A stretch of 64,000 bases of DNA from Ctenosaura bakeri (Eukaryota > Chordata > Lepidosauria > Squamata > Iguanidae), in contig CAOLHI010000150.1 of the NCBI GenBank assembly GCA_948474755.1, forward strand, positions 682,001-746,000, read 5' to 3'. The position numbers and the translations under genes are program-made. The notes below the pieces were generated by a model. The model made no database searches, had not been told where the DNA came from, and saw only the letters and a program-made list of their open reading frames with translations. Positions 10,076 to 21,690 of this stretch are shown here, one piece after another; position 1 is the stretch's first letter; the number at the start of each line of letters is the position of its first letter.

Positions 10076-11963
10076 TAGAATCTTGCCCAAGGGCAAAAAC
10101 TGCAGCTTTGCTTAGCTTGTGTGTTCTTCTTCATTAATAACTTTTGCCGCCCGGATCACACACTGATGTTGATTGGCCACATGTGTCCATATTTTCATCT
10201 GTGAAATGCTGGACACATTATATTCATTCTTCTTAAAAGTAATCTCCTAAGTTTCCCATTTGACATCTGTGTGACAGATGTGTTTGGGATGAGCAGAATC
10301 AGGTCATGGCATTCATGGTGGGCTGTGTTTTCCATCCCACTTCTCTTTGCAGAATTCAGACTAGGGCCTTTGACTTTTCAAGCACCCTGAACTAGATTTC
10401 TCACAACACCTTTAATCATGGTTTCTCCTGTGAGCTCTGCTCCTCTAAAAAAACTCTTTAGTAGTAGGTCATCCCTTGGAGCTGACATGTGAGTCACATA
10501 CCTCTAACTTCAATTAATCCTGATGTTGTCACTTTTGCTAATCCATATCTTTTTTTATTCTTTCTTTCTTTTTTGCCCAAGTGAGCCTGCTGATGAATAT
10601 AAACTCTACAATGCGAAATGCCCACTCAGTCAGGTGCTTGGCAGATTATGTTCTAAATTCTGCACATTGCTACTAAGGCATTTTTGAAACAACGACTGGC
10701 AGTTTTGCATTTCCAGTTTCCTTCCCATTTCCGAAGCACTGTTGACATAGCTCACAAGGTTATTGATTCATAGTTCCCATTTGACATAATCCAAACAAAT
10801 GGAGATTCTCCCCCAATCATGTCTTAAGTATTTTATTTAGCATGAACAGTCATCTGTAAAATTTGACCTTGATTGACCCCCCTCCAGCAATATTTGGGCA
10901 TTTTCAATTCTGAGCTTCTCCCAAGTTGGATATCCTAGTTTGTTCTTTCCTGGACAACAAATAGCAAAAATGCTTCCTGTCACTGGAATTACCATTCAAC
11001 GCTTCTGAAAAAGGCATAGTAAGAAAAAAAGTAGATTGATTCCCAGGAGAAAATGAAGCTTTTACTGTTAAACATCCCTTTCCAAGCCATACTTTAACTG
11101 CATGTGCCTCTCTGCCTCCTCCCTTTCCCTCTTCCCTTGCTTTTAAGGTCCTGAATATTTTAGAATATGGCTAGTATGGTCAAACTTTTCTTATTTTCAT
11201 ACATTCCCCCACCTTGTTATAGTAAAAAGTTGTCAGTTTTTACTTTCCATCTCCTTACAGGTTTTACCTTTGGCCTTTGAACGTACAAATGGTTCCATTT
11301 GCTGCACCGTAGTTTTGTACAAGCTGGGCAAAAACCAAACCAATAAATGGAGAAATAGCTCCTGTATTTTTAATGTCTCAGATATGCTGTAAAAATTAAG
11401 TTTTTAATAAGTATATGCAAATGCCTCATAAAGCAAGGAAGCCACATGGATTCTCTTTTGGGACTGGGAATTATGCATACATACTGCATACAAACAGGCA
11501 TATTAAGTTATTTTTTAAACTTTACCAATCTCTGACCCATGTTTTAGGGAAAGCAGGCACAGGGCAGCTTGTACTAAACATGTTTAAAAATACCATGAAA
11601 GGAATATGTAACATGTAATAAAATAAACATGAGATAAAAAAAACAAACCAGGGACAAGTAATAAAATTAGTTAAAATCTTGGTAGAATAAGCAATTGCTT
11701 AGGCTTAGTGAAAGGCTGCAAGAAGAGGCAAGATGAGTTCTCAAGGGGAGGATTTCCACGAATGTGGAGCATCCATTGGTAGGGCTCAGTGTCTGCAGCT
11801 TGCCAGCTTCGTTTACTTTTGTGCTTTCCAGAAAGCAGGGTCTCTAAAACTTATGTTAGGATTGAGGCAGGTACGTGTGGGTGCAAAAACATCCTGCTTC
11901 CAAATCTTTCAAAGTTTAGAAGTTAGGATGAACTCAGGTAGGAATGGGCAACCAATGGAACAG
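10076..11963. other. Unique stretch, no gene recognised
   Basis: AT-rich unique sequence. The part from about 10140 to 10350 has low repeat content and balanced composition and could be a conserved non-coding element, which cannot be judged from one sequence. No splice-flanked coding frame was found. Confidence 0.35.
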
Positions 11964-12449
11964 CAGTCAACCCTCCACACTGGTGAGATTGGCTTTCACA
12001 GATTTGATTGTTTGCAAATTTCTTCAACCCTTGGCCCCTCTCATGACCCTGGTGCTTCTTTTCCTACCTCTTGGCGGCTGTTACCAGGCTGTGAAGCCCT
12101 TTAAAAACCAGCCTCTGGTCCTTCTTCTCCTCCACTACCACCACCAGCTGCTTGGCCAGCTAAGGATGGCTCACAGCCCAACATCTCAGCACCACAAACC
12201 CTCTCCCAGTGCTCCGGCCATTCCCAAGGAAGGAGATGAGTGAGAAAAAAGGAAGTGTAGAGCTACCATGCTGACCCACCTCCATTCCCTCTCCTTTCTC
12301 TGCCCTGGTTTGGACCCCTGGTGTCCATTCTCCTCACCATGACTCAGCCCCTTTTCCACAGATACAACCACACATTTTGATATTTACAATTTGGCCACTT
12401 TTGCAGGAGTTCTGCACACCTGACCCTTGCAGATGTGGAGGACTGACTG
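11964..12449. mobile_element. Non-autonomous DNA transposon relic with CAGTC ends
   Basis: The left end CAGTCAACCCTCCACACTGG and right end GCAGATGTGGAGGACTGACTG are imperfect inverted repeats. TA follows the right end, as expected of a Tc1/mariner-pogo type insertion, but no matching TA is seen at the left. The consensus resembles vertebrate Tigger/MER2-like ends (CAGTCRRCCCTCC). No transposase frame remains, and the interior may hold unrelated sequence. Frames of 99-123 codons within it lack domains. Confidence 0.55.
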
Positions 12450-12588
12450 TAATTCAACATTGATGGAATATGATCAAACTATGTAGGCTCCCAAAGCATT
12501 CTGGATGGTGGCCGAATTCTTTATATTATTATTTTACAATAATTTTTTTAATATAATATGTATTATATTATTTTATATATATATTATT

Positions 12589-12590
<2 letters not shown>

Positions 12591-12636
<46 letters not shown>
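12591..12636 (+). repeat. AAT trinucleotide microsatellite
   Basis: About 15 AAT units, preceded by an AT-rich TATAT/ATTTT stretch from 12535. Confidence 0.95.
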
Positions 12637-12869
12637 TCTTATAAGTGGAATCTGCATTAAGATTTGAGCACCCAGTCATATAGATCAGGTGGTGGGAATC
12701 ATATAGCCCTTGGGATGTTACTGTACCACAGTTTCCAGCAGCTCTAACAAACATAGCCGGCGGTGGGGAATGCTAGGTGTTGCAGTTTAACAATGTCTTG
12801 GGAAGAGAACAGCACCATTAACATCACTATGGTAGACTGCTGACAACTTCTATATTTTTTATTCATATT

Positions 12870-13085
12870 TAGTATAGGGGATATTCCATTTGAAAAATGC
12901 ATGTGAGTTTCTTTTGCGCAGAAAATGGCATTTCTGCAAAAAAAAAAAAAAAGGTTCCTGGACAGAAAGCAACATGTTTTCTGCAGTAAACAACATTTAT
13001 CTTCAACAAATGCTGTTTTCTGTACATTAAATTTGTTTTCTGTATAGAAAAGGCAATTTTCTGCACAGAAGCCCACATTTTATTC
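12870..13085. repeat. TTCTGCACAGAA-rich degenerate short-period repeat, copy 1
   Basis: Several variants of TTTTCTGCANAGAAAA follow one another at roughly 25-40 bp spacing, including palindromic cores such as TTCTGCACAGAA near 13050. Similar sequence appears at 36785-37600 and 61560-61864. It is an interspersed repeat that I cannot classify. Frames of 72-110 codons here are low-complexity Phe/Cys/Glu-rich shadows. Confidence 0.5.
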
Positions 13086-13721
13086 ATTCATTTATTTATT
13101 TATTGGACAGAATAAGTCTTCAAAAACTGCATGGTTTTCAACTGCTTTCTTGCAGCAAGGAGAAGAAAAAATGAATCCTTCTTGTCTGTGAGAATGGAAT
13201 TTATGAGGATTTACTGCTACAGCAAAAATCAACAAACAGATTTGTTGCACTGTAATACTGAGAGTCTTTAGGTTGTTAGTCTGCAAGGTGCCATCGAACT
13301 CTTTGTTGTTTCAGCGTAATTAGTTCCTTTTCCCAACAGCTGAAGCACAACTGAACTAGGTTGCAATTATAACTTAATGAAGGATAGCCTAACTCATTGG
13401 GTGATACTCTACATTGGAAATGTGTTGTGTAAATCTCTGCATGTGGGATTTAGCATTGATTATACAATGCACCCCCTGCATTGAATAGCAGTGTCGTGCA
13501 ACTGAATGCACAGCCAAACATGACCATCATACACATGCACATCTACAAGCACACTTCACTGCATGCAGATCTCTACTTTGGCAATCTTGAACTGAATGTG
13601 AATGTCATATATCAAATATCAAACCAATTCTGTAGGGGAGTTTACACATATGTAAGATATTAATATGGTTCAATCCATTGTGTTATGTAACTTAAACTTT
13701 TAGTTTCCCTTTTAATTACAG
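13086..13721. other. Mostly unique; short repeat fragment at 13262-13320
   Basis: The stretch GTTAGTCTGCAAGGTGCCAT near 13277-13296 matches the tail motif of a repeat common in reptiles (a tail of the same general type appears at 41039-41125). Otherwise nothing is recognised. A polypyrimidine tract leads into the candidate exon at 13722. Confidence 0.4.
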
Positions 13722-13788
13722 GGCTGTGATCTCCTACATAGCAGAGGAGGAGAAATATCCAACAGCTAATGAGCTGGCTTATGGTCAG
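13722..13788 (+). CDS. Possible internal exon, product unknown
   Basis: A 67-bp open segment has a strong acceptor in front (pyrimidine-rich TTTCCCTTTTAATTACAG ending at 13721) and a good donor behind (CAG|GTACTG, GT at 13789-13790). In the frame that uses the first base to complete a codon, it encodes 22 residues including YIAEEEKYPTANELAYG, with no stop and with the balanced composition of a real protein. It would start in phase 1 and end in phase 0. I do not recognise the protein. No other exon of the same gene was identified in the window, as expected if introns are tens of kb. Chance occurrence is possible. Confidence 0.35.
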
Positions 13789-14286
13789 GTACTGCTGCCT
13801 TGTGCCCTGTTTCAAATGATGAGGCAACAAGGAAATGGGTATATGTGTTCACATTTTCTAAAAAGTAGCTAAAATGACTGAAAAATAAGAAAGTAAACTA
13901 TAACTTTAGAGGTAGCTAACTACTTAAGGGCCTTAGGATTGTGATGGCAACTTATTACTTTTTAAAAATAAGGTTTTAATGTGCTACTCTAAAGATTTTT
14001 CAATATCTTTATTAACAGAGGTTAAGAGTAGAGGTACAATACTAATATAACGATGGGTAACCCTACTTTGCTGTTGTTGATCATTAAAGAACAAGAAGTA
14101 GACTAAAGATATTTTAGAGAGCGGAAAGGTCAGAGCTTGCTGTCTCCAAGCAGACTACTTCTATTTTTCTCACTGTTCTGTCTGTACCACTGACGTGGAG
14201 GAAAGTGATGTGAGAACAGTGGGCTTCAACCTAATGCATACTTAACTGAGAATAGCACCCATTGAACATAGTGGGATTTACTTTTA
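13789..14286. other. Unique sequence, no feature seen
   Basis: AT-rich, intron-like sequence downstream of the candidate exon. No repeat is recognised. Confidence 0.4.
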
Positions 14287-14484
14287 GGTGGATATAGTAG
14301 TTTGAGCATTGGACAATGATCCTGAAGACTAGGTTTCAATTGCCCAGTCAGCCATGGAAACCCACTGGGTGATCTTGGATGTGCCACACACTCTCAGCCC
14401 CAGAAAACCTAGTGATAGTTTGCTGTAGGTTTGCTGTAGGATGTCCAAAAGTCATAAATGACTTGAAGGCTCATGACAACAAAA
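14287..14484 (+). mobile_element. tRNA-derived SINE, Sauria-like, copy 2
   Basis: A head with TTTGAGCATTGGACAATGA precedes a body with CCATGGAAACCCACTGGGTG. The tail AAGTCATAAATGACTTGAAGG ends in a CAA/AAAC run. The body contains a short tandem duplication (GTTTGCTGTAGG repeated near 14418-14440), seen only in this copy. Confidence 0.75.
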
Positions 14485-14935
14485 CATGCACAGAATTGTA
14501 CTATCCAGTTAAGATGTGAAAAGAAAGAGTAGCTGCCCTTTGAGAGTGGTGGAGACTGCTGTGCGCTCTTGGCTTTAAGGGTGAATGATTCAATTGCATT
14601 CAATACAGTGATGCAGCATAATTATCTACTGGTCCAAAAAAACCAATGCTGCCTGAAGCAAAAGACCAGAAGATGCCTCCCCTGTAATGTGTACAAAATC
14701 AGATGGGAATGGGAGTTGACTCTGCCATCAATACTGGCAATGGAACTGCATCCATCACTACATCAGGGGGTACTAGAGGAATTTAATGGACACAGAGCTG
14801 GTCATGTGGCATGTACAACTCAATGCTTCTCAGCATCTGTCACTTGACATTGTTGCCTCACATAGCCTAATGGCTGGACTAGCCTTTTCCTGGTAGAATC
14901 GGATTGCCAGGCCAGAACAATAAATCATACAAGAC

Positions 14936-15518
14936 TGTAATGAGCAAGCCTCTATCTTAGTGACTATATTATCCCAAAAGGAGGGTGACTGAAAGGTTCA
15001 TCTGTGATGCCAGTACCTCTAGGGAATGGGGGATTAATTAGCTCAAATTAGGAGGCCCGCGGGGGGGGGGTGACCTAATGAGATCTTTCCAGCTATGTTT
15101 GTGGGGTCCTATCAGGAAAGAACCAGCCAGAGATTCCAAAATAAGCTAAAATGTGTTTTATTGCAAGTTCAGTCATGCATACAAAAGATCCAAACACTCA
15201 CACACTTTCACAAGAGCTAACCAAAGGATAAAGGGGGGAAAGTTGTTGGTAGAGGAGTTTTTAGGGAATAGGCAATAATTACTGATCCGGAGAGCAGTGA
15301 AGAAAGCAGCAATGTGGCTTAGACTTGCACCTAAGGACAGTACTCAGAATCAGAGTGACAGTGTGGCATTCAGCAAGTGAGATACTGCATCTACATGCTT
15401 AAAATGGAGGGTTTTTATGCCCAAAATCTACATGCAGGACATGAATGTGAATGGCTCTCTGGCGAAGCAAACAATGGGAGTTGCAACATGGACACTTGGG
15501 TCTGGATGGAGTTAATGG
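14936..15518 (-). mobile_element. LTR-like element, left part (split by CR1)
   Basis: On the minus strand this piece has an AATAAA signal (complement at 15157-15162) and, further upstream in that orientation, a TATA-like box (complement of GTTTTTATGCC near 15411). This is the LTR layout seen at 8677-9556 and 26462-27453. The plus-strand left end is near TGTAATGAGC. Its last ten bases, GAGTTAATGG (15509-15518), are repeated at 17811-17820 on the other side of a CR1 insertion, so the element continues there. Element ends and target duplication are not certain. Confidence 0.5.
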
Positions 15519-17810
15519 TCTTAGTGTTAGGTGACTGATCCTGATCAACAGGGATGACCTTGTTATTGAGGTAGAAGTGGTCGGATCTTTAGGGGAGAGT
15601 GACCATGCCCTATTGGAATATGGCATTCAGTGGGAAGGAGAAGATAAGTGTAGCCAGACACTCATCTTAGATTTTAAAAAAGCAGACTTCTGTAAACTTA
15701 AGGAGCTACTGGCTGAAATTCCACGGTGAAAGGGAAAGAATAGTGAAAGGGAAAGGAGTTCAGGAGGCATGGGAGTTCCTTAAAGGGAGATACTGAAGGC
15801 ACAGTCTAAAACTGTGTCAATAAGGAGGAAAAATGGAAGGCATCTGAAGAAACCAGAATGGCTGACTAAAGAACTCTCAGCTGAGCTAAGAGTTAAAGAG
15901 AAACATGTACAGGAAATGGAAGAAGGGGGAAACCACCAAAGAAGAATTTAAGCAAGTAGCCAGGAGATGTAGGGAGAAGGTCAGAAAGGTTAAAGCACAG
16001 AACGAACTTAGGCTGGCCAGAGACATTAAAAACAATAAAAAGGGCTTTTTTAAATATGTCCACAGCAAAAGGAAAAAGAAGGAGACAATAGGGTCGCTGC
16101 GCAGAGAAGATGGCGAATTACTCACAGGGGGAAGAGAAAAGGAAGAATTACTTAACACCTTCTTTGCCTCAGTTTTTTCCCAGGAGGATACAAGTACTCA
16201 ACCTGGTGGTTGGGGAGCAGGTGAGGAAGCAGGGGGAATGTGACACATAATAGGTAGAGAGGTGGTACAGAATACCTGGCCACACTGGATCAATTCAAGT
16301 CTCCAGGGCATCCTAGGATATTAAAAGAACTGGCAGAGGTCATTTCGGAACCGCTTGCTATAATCTTTGAGAAATCTTGGAGGACAGGAGAAGTTCCAGC
16401 AGACTGGAAGAGGGCAAATGTTGTCCCCATCTTCAAGAAGGGAAAAAAAGAAGACCCAAATAATTATGGCCCAGTCAGCCTGACATCAGTACCCAGAAAG
16501 ATCCTGGAGCAGATCATTAAGCAGTCAGTTTGTAATCACTTAGAAAGCAATGCGGTAATCACAAGAAGTCAACATGGATTTCTCAAAAATAAGTCATGCC
16601 AGACTAATCTTGTCTCTTTTTATGACAGAGTTACTAGCTTGATAGATGAAGGGAATGCTGTGGATGTAGCATATCTTGATTTCAGTAAAGCCTTTGACAA
16701 GGTTCCCCATGACATTCTTGCAAAGAAGCTAGTAAAATGTGGGCTGGACAGGGCTACTGTTAGTTGGATTTGTAATTGGTCGACCAACCGAACCCAAAGG
16801 GTGATCATGAATGGCTGCTTTTCATTCTGGAGAGAAGTGACTAGCGGGGTGCCACAGGGTTCTGTCCTGGGCCCAGTGCTGTTCAATATCTTCATCACCA
16901 ACTTGGATGAAGGAATAGAGGGCATGCTCATCAAATTTGCAGATGACACCAAATTGGGAGGGGTTGCTAATATGCCAGAGGACAGGATCAAAATTAAAAA
17001 TGACTTGGACAGATTGGAGAGCTGGGCCAAGGCTAACAAAATGAAATTCAACAGAGAGAAGTGTAAGGTCCTACACCTAGGTAGAAAAAAATGGAATACA
17101 GAAATATAGGATGAGTGACACGTGGCTGGATAGCAGTACGTGTGAAAGAGATCTAGGAGTCTTAATAGACGACAAGCTGAACATGAGTGAGCAGTGTGAT
17201 GTGGCAGCCAAGAAAGCCAATACAATTCTCGGCTGCATCAATAGGAGTATGTATCGAGGGAGGTACTGGCATCACTCTACTCTGCTTTGGTTAGACCTCA
17301 TCTTGAATACTGTGTCCAGTTCTGGGCACCCCAATTCAAGAGGGATATTGACAAGCTGGAGCAAGTCCAGAGGAGGGCGACCAAAATAGTGAGAGGCCTG
17401 GAAGCCATGCCCTATGAGGATAGACTTAGAGAGCTGGGGATGTTTAGTCTGCAGAAGAGAAGGTTAAGAGGGGACTTGATAGCCATGTTTGAAGGGATGC
17501 CATGTAGAGGAGGGAGAGGGCTTATTTTCTGCTGCTCCAGAGACCAGGACAAGGAGCAATGGATTCAAGCTGCAGGAAAGGAGATTCCACCTGAACCTCA
17601 GGAAGAACTTCCTGACAGTCAGGGCTGTCCGGCAGTGGAATCTGCTGCCTCTGAGTGTAGTGGAGTCTCCTTCTTTGGAGGTTTTTAAGCAGAGGCTTGA
17701 TGGCCATCTGTCAGGAGTGCTTTGAGGGTGTTCCTGCATGGCAGGGGGTTGGACTGGATGGCCCATGTGGTCTCTTCCAACTCTACATTTCTATGATTCT
17801 ATGTGACAAA
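15519..17810 (+). pseudogene. CR1 LINE, 5'-truncated, ORF2 pseudogene
   Basis: Reading along the plus strand, the first ~200 bp encode the end of the endonuclease domain (GESDHALLEYG). After the linker comes the reverse transcriptase: [16 protein letters not shown] near 16670, [14 protein letters not shown] near 16845, and the catalytic FADD near 16936. The thumb and C-terminal part runs from 17110 to 17690. The 3' end has the CR1 signature of ATTCTATGATTCTATG-type repeats at about 17789-17804. Stops and frameshifts (for example near 15727, 16240 and 17107) make it non-functional. The 5' part, including ORF1 and most of the endonuclease, is absent. A 10-bp duplication GAGTTAATGG flanks it, which marks the exact insertion. 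Confidence 0.9.
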
Positions 17811-17957
17811 GAGTTAATGGCTGTTGTAATGGCTCTGTAATGTTGGACTGGTAAGGGAATAAAACAGGGAAATGTCCAGGTGCAAGGAAGAAGGGCTGAA
17901 ACAATCAGCAATTTGGTGGGAACTTCCCTTTGCTATTGTGTAGTATCAGAGATGTTA
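17811..17957 (-). mobile_element. LTR-like element, right part after CR1
   Basis: It begins with the second copy of GAGTTAATGG and continues to about GATGTTACA. This could be the TGTNAC-type terminal motif in complement and would match TGTAAT at the left end of 14936. The join to the left part is supported by the duplication; the outer border is a guess. Confidence 0.4.
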
Positions 17958-18753
17958 CAGCTTCAGCCTATTATCTCTAGAATTACCTGGTAATCTGCCC
18001 GGCAATGACCTTGGCTACACCTAGAGGGGATCTTCTGACCTACTTTGTAGTGCAAATGTTCAGTCAGTAATTTTCCTCTGCCCAGCTTCCAATCAGCCCA
18101 GGATCCATTTTATATCAAAGTCAATTAATATATTTTGCCAATGAAATCATATTTCACCAATTAAACCATATCAGGTCTGGGTATGTGTGTATGTGGGGGT
18201 CAGCAATAACACAATGGGCTATAGTTCTGGAAAGCAGTTCAGAAAAGAGAGGAGTGAATTTTTATTCAATCAAGTAGAACTATTAATGAACCAACTAGAT
18301 GATCTGACCATTTTTAGATCATTTACTTGATGACCTCATGTGTAATCTCATCAGTGTAAATGGCAAAAGGACAACTCTGAATATTTTTCTCAATTTATTT
18401 CCACATTCTTTTCTTACCATGTTCTCTGATGAAGTGTCTGACAATTTAGAATCAAGCTTTGTGAAAAATTCATTAAACCATAAAAAGTTTAAAGTTTCAT
18501 TTACATAACCTGAGATGAAAGAAGATGAAACATTATAATTACCTTTTCAAGTTAAATTTGCACTGCCATTTAAAATTTAATCTGTGCAAAGATAGATTGA
18601 GTTTTTCCCACCCCACCTTACCTTGTATTTGGGACTTTTCTTTCACTGAAGTCATTTTGGAATGGTGGGGCAATGAATACCCCAAACATTCAAGTCATGG
18701 CCACAAGCCAGACAAAGCTTCCCACATTGGTTATTTGTGAAAGAAGAGTCTGA
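17958..18753. other. Unique sequence, no feature seen
   Basis: AT-rich sequence with no coding frame or repeat recognised. Confidence 0.4.
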
Positions 18754-18962
18754 GGACCCTTCAATAGAATTATAGCACTTTGATACTGCTTTAACAGCCA
18801 TGGCAACATCCTGTGGAATCCTCGGATCTGTAGTTTAGTGGGGCACTAGCCCTTTCTGACAGATAATTCTAATTACTTCTCCCTACAGTGCATTCTATAG
18901 AATGTTGCTGTGGCAGTTAAAGCGAAACCATAGTGCCATAACTGTGAAGTGTGAAAGAGCCC
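18754..18962. mobile_element. Hairpin-type DNA transposon relic, family F copy 1
   Basis: The left arm has ATAGCACTTTGATACTGCTTTAAC and CCATGGCAACATCCTGTGG. The right arm has their complements as GTTAAAGCGAAACCATAGTGCC ending GTGTGAAAGAGCC. The core carries AATCCTCGGATCTGTAGTTT. Ends resemble GGNCCYTTC..GAAAGNGCC, linking it to the GGCC-ended group. A second member lies at 59790-60018. Confidence 0.6.
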
Positions 18963-19096
18963 GGACACTGAAGGGCAAGCCATGCTCCCATGTAGCTTAA
19001 TGCCAGTGACCTAGATCCACTTCACAGACAGTCCTTGATATGTGAACGAGCACCAGCTAAGCTCTTATGAGGAGATGTTGTTAGACTTTACATTAG

Positions 19097-19205
19097 AATG
19101 AGAAACTTACAGCCCTACAGATGTTGTTGGCATGCAGCTCCCATTATTCCTCACCATTCCGCATTGACTATGTTGGTTAGGACTTCTGGGACTTGCAGTC
19201 CAGAC
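19097..19205. mobile_element. Short DNA transposon fragment (CAGCTCCCAT type)
   Basis: It contains CAGATGTTGTTGGCATGCAGCTCCCATTATTCC-like sequence at the left and ACTTCTGGGACTTGCAGTCCA at the right. These form the weak hairpin typical of a very common reptile mini-element (consensus near CAACTCCCATCATCCCTCACC). Partial and diverged; a related fragment lies near 25405-25505. Confidence 0.5.
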
Positions 19206-19663
19206 TAAATCTGCTTTATTTCTCTGCTAGACCCTGTGTGGGGATGTGGATAATGTGGGATAGTATTATGGTACAAAACACAACTTAGCAAGGCCACAAA
19301 CCATTGCAACTATAAAAATAATTGACAGTGCAGCCAGTTGGGTACTGGCTATAAGATGTTTGGATTAGGCCCAAGTTTTTGCTGTCGAATTTCTGAAAAC
19401 TGCTGACAGAGCAATCCAGCAGCAGAACTGCTTTGCTGAATGAAATGAGAAAAGCCAAACAGGAGAAGCAGAAGGGGTGGGACAAGACCAAATCACACCA
19501 AAAGCAAATTGCCAATAACCCAAGAACAGAGGCACAATTTCAGCACAGAGTTACACTGGAGTCTGGTATGTTTTAAATAATTCCCTGCATCCCTAAGTGA
19601 AGATGGATTTGCATTCAGCATAGCTGTGGTTGGCCTAGTGTCATTTTGGTAGGCCCTTGACCA

Positions 19664-19725
19664 TCATAGAATCATAGAGCTGGAAGAGACACAAGGGCCA
19701 TTGAGTCCAACTATCTGCAATGCAG
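19664..19725 (-). mobile_element. CR1 3'-terminal fragment
   Basis: The sequence TCATAGAATCATAGAGCTGG followed by AAGAGACACAAGGGCCATTGAGTCC is the complement of the CR1 3' end. Only about 60 bp remain. Confidence 0.8.
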
Positions 19726-20583
19726 TTAATATTGAGCTGCAAAACAGTTACAGCTACACTGCAAAAGGAATGAAATTATCCCTTGTTCCATTGTGGTAGT
19801 TAACATATGCATTACAATTAGGAGTGGTTATTCCTTGTTTGAGCTACAATTGCTTTGCAACTTAATCATGCTGTAGTTCTTGGAAAAGGACTTATTTACA
19901 AGAAACTAATCACCGATTTCAAATTTGGGATTTGGGATGGGCCAAGAAAGCTGTGAGTCCAAGGACAATCTGTAAAGGATGAGTTTGATGTTGCAATTTC
20001 TAAACTCTCCCTGTTTTTCTGGAGACATCATCACAAGCAGTACAGTTCAAGTTTATTGAGTCAAAATGTAATGGCAATATGTTATAAAGAAGTCTGTAAA
20101 TCTAAGACAGGTATTGAATTTTCATTATTTTCTCTGGGATTTCTCCCAAGCATTCTCCCCTCTGCCCCATGTTGTACAGAAGAGACTGACACAAGCATGT
20201 CATAGTTGTTTTTGTATTAGTATTGGAAGATTGCCTTTTCAATTTGAATGTAAAATATGATAGGTTTCCTGTCTGGGATTAAATGAGAACGCTACAAGTT
20301 CTCATTGCTAGATAAACTTTTTATTTTGACTAATAGGGAATGAACAAGGACAAAAAAAAAAAATTGAAAAGGGACCTCATTCTCCATGTTATTCCATGCA
20401 GGTGTCTTCATTAACCTACTTCTTGTAAACAGAGTGGTGAAAGAGAAAACAAATAAAATAATTAGAAATTGGGACCTTCAGTGTGGCTGATGAAGTTTAA
20501 GATAAAGAGTTTTCTTTCTGAGGGGTATTGTGAGTGTACTCCATTTTATGGTATCAGAGAAGTGCGGAAACAGGCAAAACTAT
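19726..20583. other. Unique stretch, no gene seen
   Basis: AT-rich sequence with an A-run at 20352-20363. No recognisable coding or mobile element. Confidence 0.4.
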
Positions 20584-21152
20584 GGCCCTTTCCACACGTG
20601 GTTATTAAGGCGGGCCAATGCGTCTTGCCACGGAGGTCTTCTGCACGTTGGAGCAGACTAGGTTCGGTTTATTTACCTTTGTTCCGCATGTAATTCTGGC
20701 TAAATGCGCCCCCATGTGGTGGTAAAGCACACTATTTGAAAACTGGAAGAAATCAGTTTTCCAATTTTCCAGATCAATCCGATTTGTATTTTCACAGTGG
20801 TGCAGACACATACATTCACGCCAATGCGAATTGGTGGTCAGGGGAGGGCTCATGGGAGGGGGGAGGGGGTAGTATGGACTTATGCATGTACACACTTACA
20901 CAATGACATACTAAACAATGCCAAAAAAAAAAAAAGGGCCAATCATAGCCGACGGGGCGGGGTGAGGGGAGTAGTGGGAGTGACTACAGCGGAGGCAGTG
21001 TGGCTTCATGAACTTGCACTCCTCCGAATCAGAATGGAACATACGCAGTAGCTATGCAGAAGGAAATGAGGGAAAGTCCGCCTTATTTCAAGCCCAGAAA
21101 ATCCGGTAAGAAATGGCACAAACCGATTCACCAGCCTTGTGTGGAAAGTGCC
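20584..21152. mobile_element. Non-autonomous DNA transposon, family D (569 bp)
   Basis: The left end is GGCCCTTTCCACACGTGG and the right end is CCTTGTGTGGAAAGTGCC, good inverted repeats. TAT (20581-20583) and TGT (21153-21155) flank it, a probable 3-bp duplication with one change. The interior is comparatively GC- and CpG-rich (for example 20941-20970), and it has no transposase frame. It shares only its ends with families A, B, C and E. Confidence 0.7.
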
Positions 21153-21426
21153 TGTAATTAGAGGTATATTTAGGGAAGCTTTTCATTGAAAAAAACCTGT
21201 AAAGAGTTGCTTTTGGGAAGAACAGGTTAATTTGCAAACTCATTTCTCTTGATACATTTTCTGTTCCTGGGGCAAAATCTTAGGGAGTATATGCATGCTG
21301 TGTTTTGCAAGTGATCTGACACCAACTGACCAACTTGGTTTGTGCTCATTAAGCACCTTGTTCTAGTTTGCAGGTCACACAAGACAATAAAGCTGACTTG
21401 AAATAGAATCCTTACAAATCTGTCTG

Positions 21427-21690
21427 AGTGCATCTATATCACTCAGTTGTAGCAATTTAATGCCACTTTATCTATGCCATAGTTGGCATCATATCAAATC
21501 TAGGAATTTGTGGTTGATATGGTACTTAGAATTCTGTATGGGAGAACCCTAGCACTGTACAGGGCTACATAGAGCTCTCTAGCAGAGAATTCTAAGTATC
21601 TTACCAAGTGACACATCCCAAGATTCTATAGGATAGAGCCATGAAAATTCACATGGTATCAAACTACTATAACTGTAATTTAGGTAACAT
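21427..21690. mobile_element. Hairpin-type DNA transposon relic, family G copy 2
   Basis: The left arm is GTTGTAGCAATTTAATGCCAC and the right arm ATGGTATCAAACTACTATAACTG. The core is TTAGAATTCTGTATGG, then AGCAGAGAATTCTAAGTATC and AGATTCTATAGGATAGAGCC. It is the best-preserved member of this group in the window and shows the paired arms and paired AGAATTCT blocks of a palindromic element. Confidence 0.55.

Noticed and set aside
16620..17225. 201-codon minus-strand frame
   Set aside because: It is the antisense shadow of the CR1 reverse transcriptase on the plus strand, whose motifs are unmistakable.
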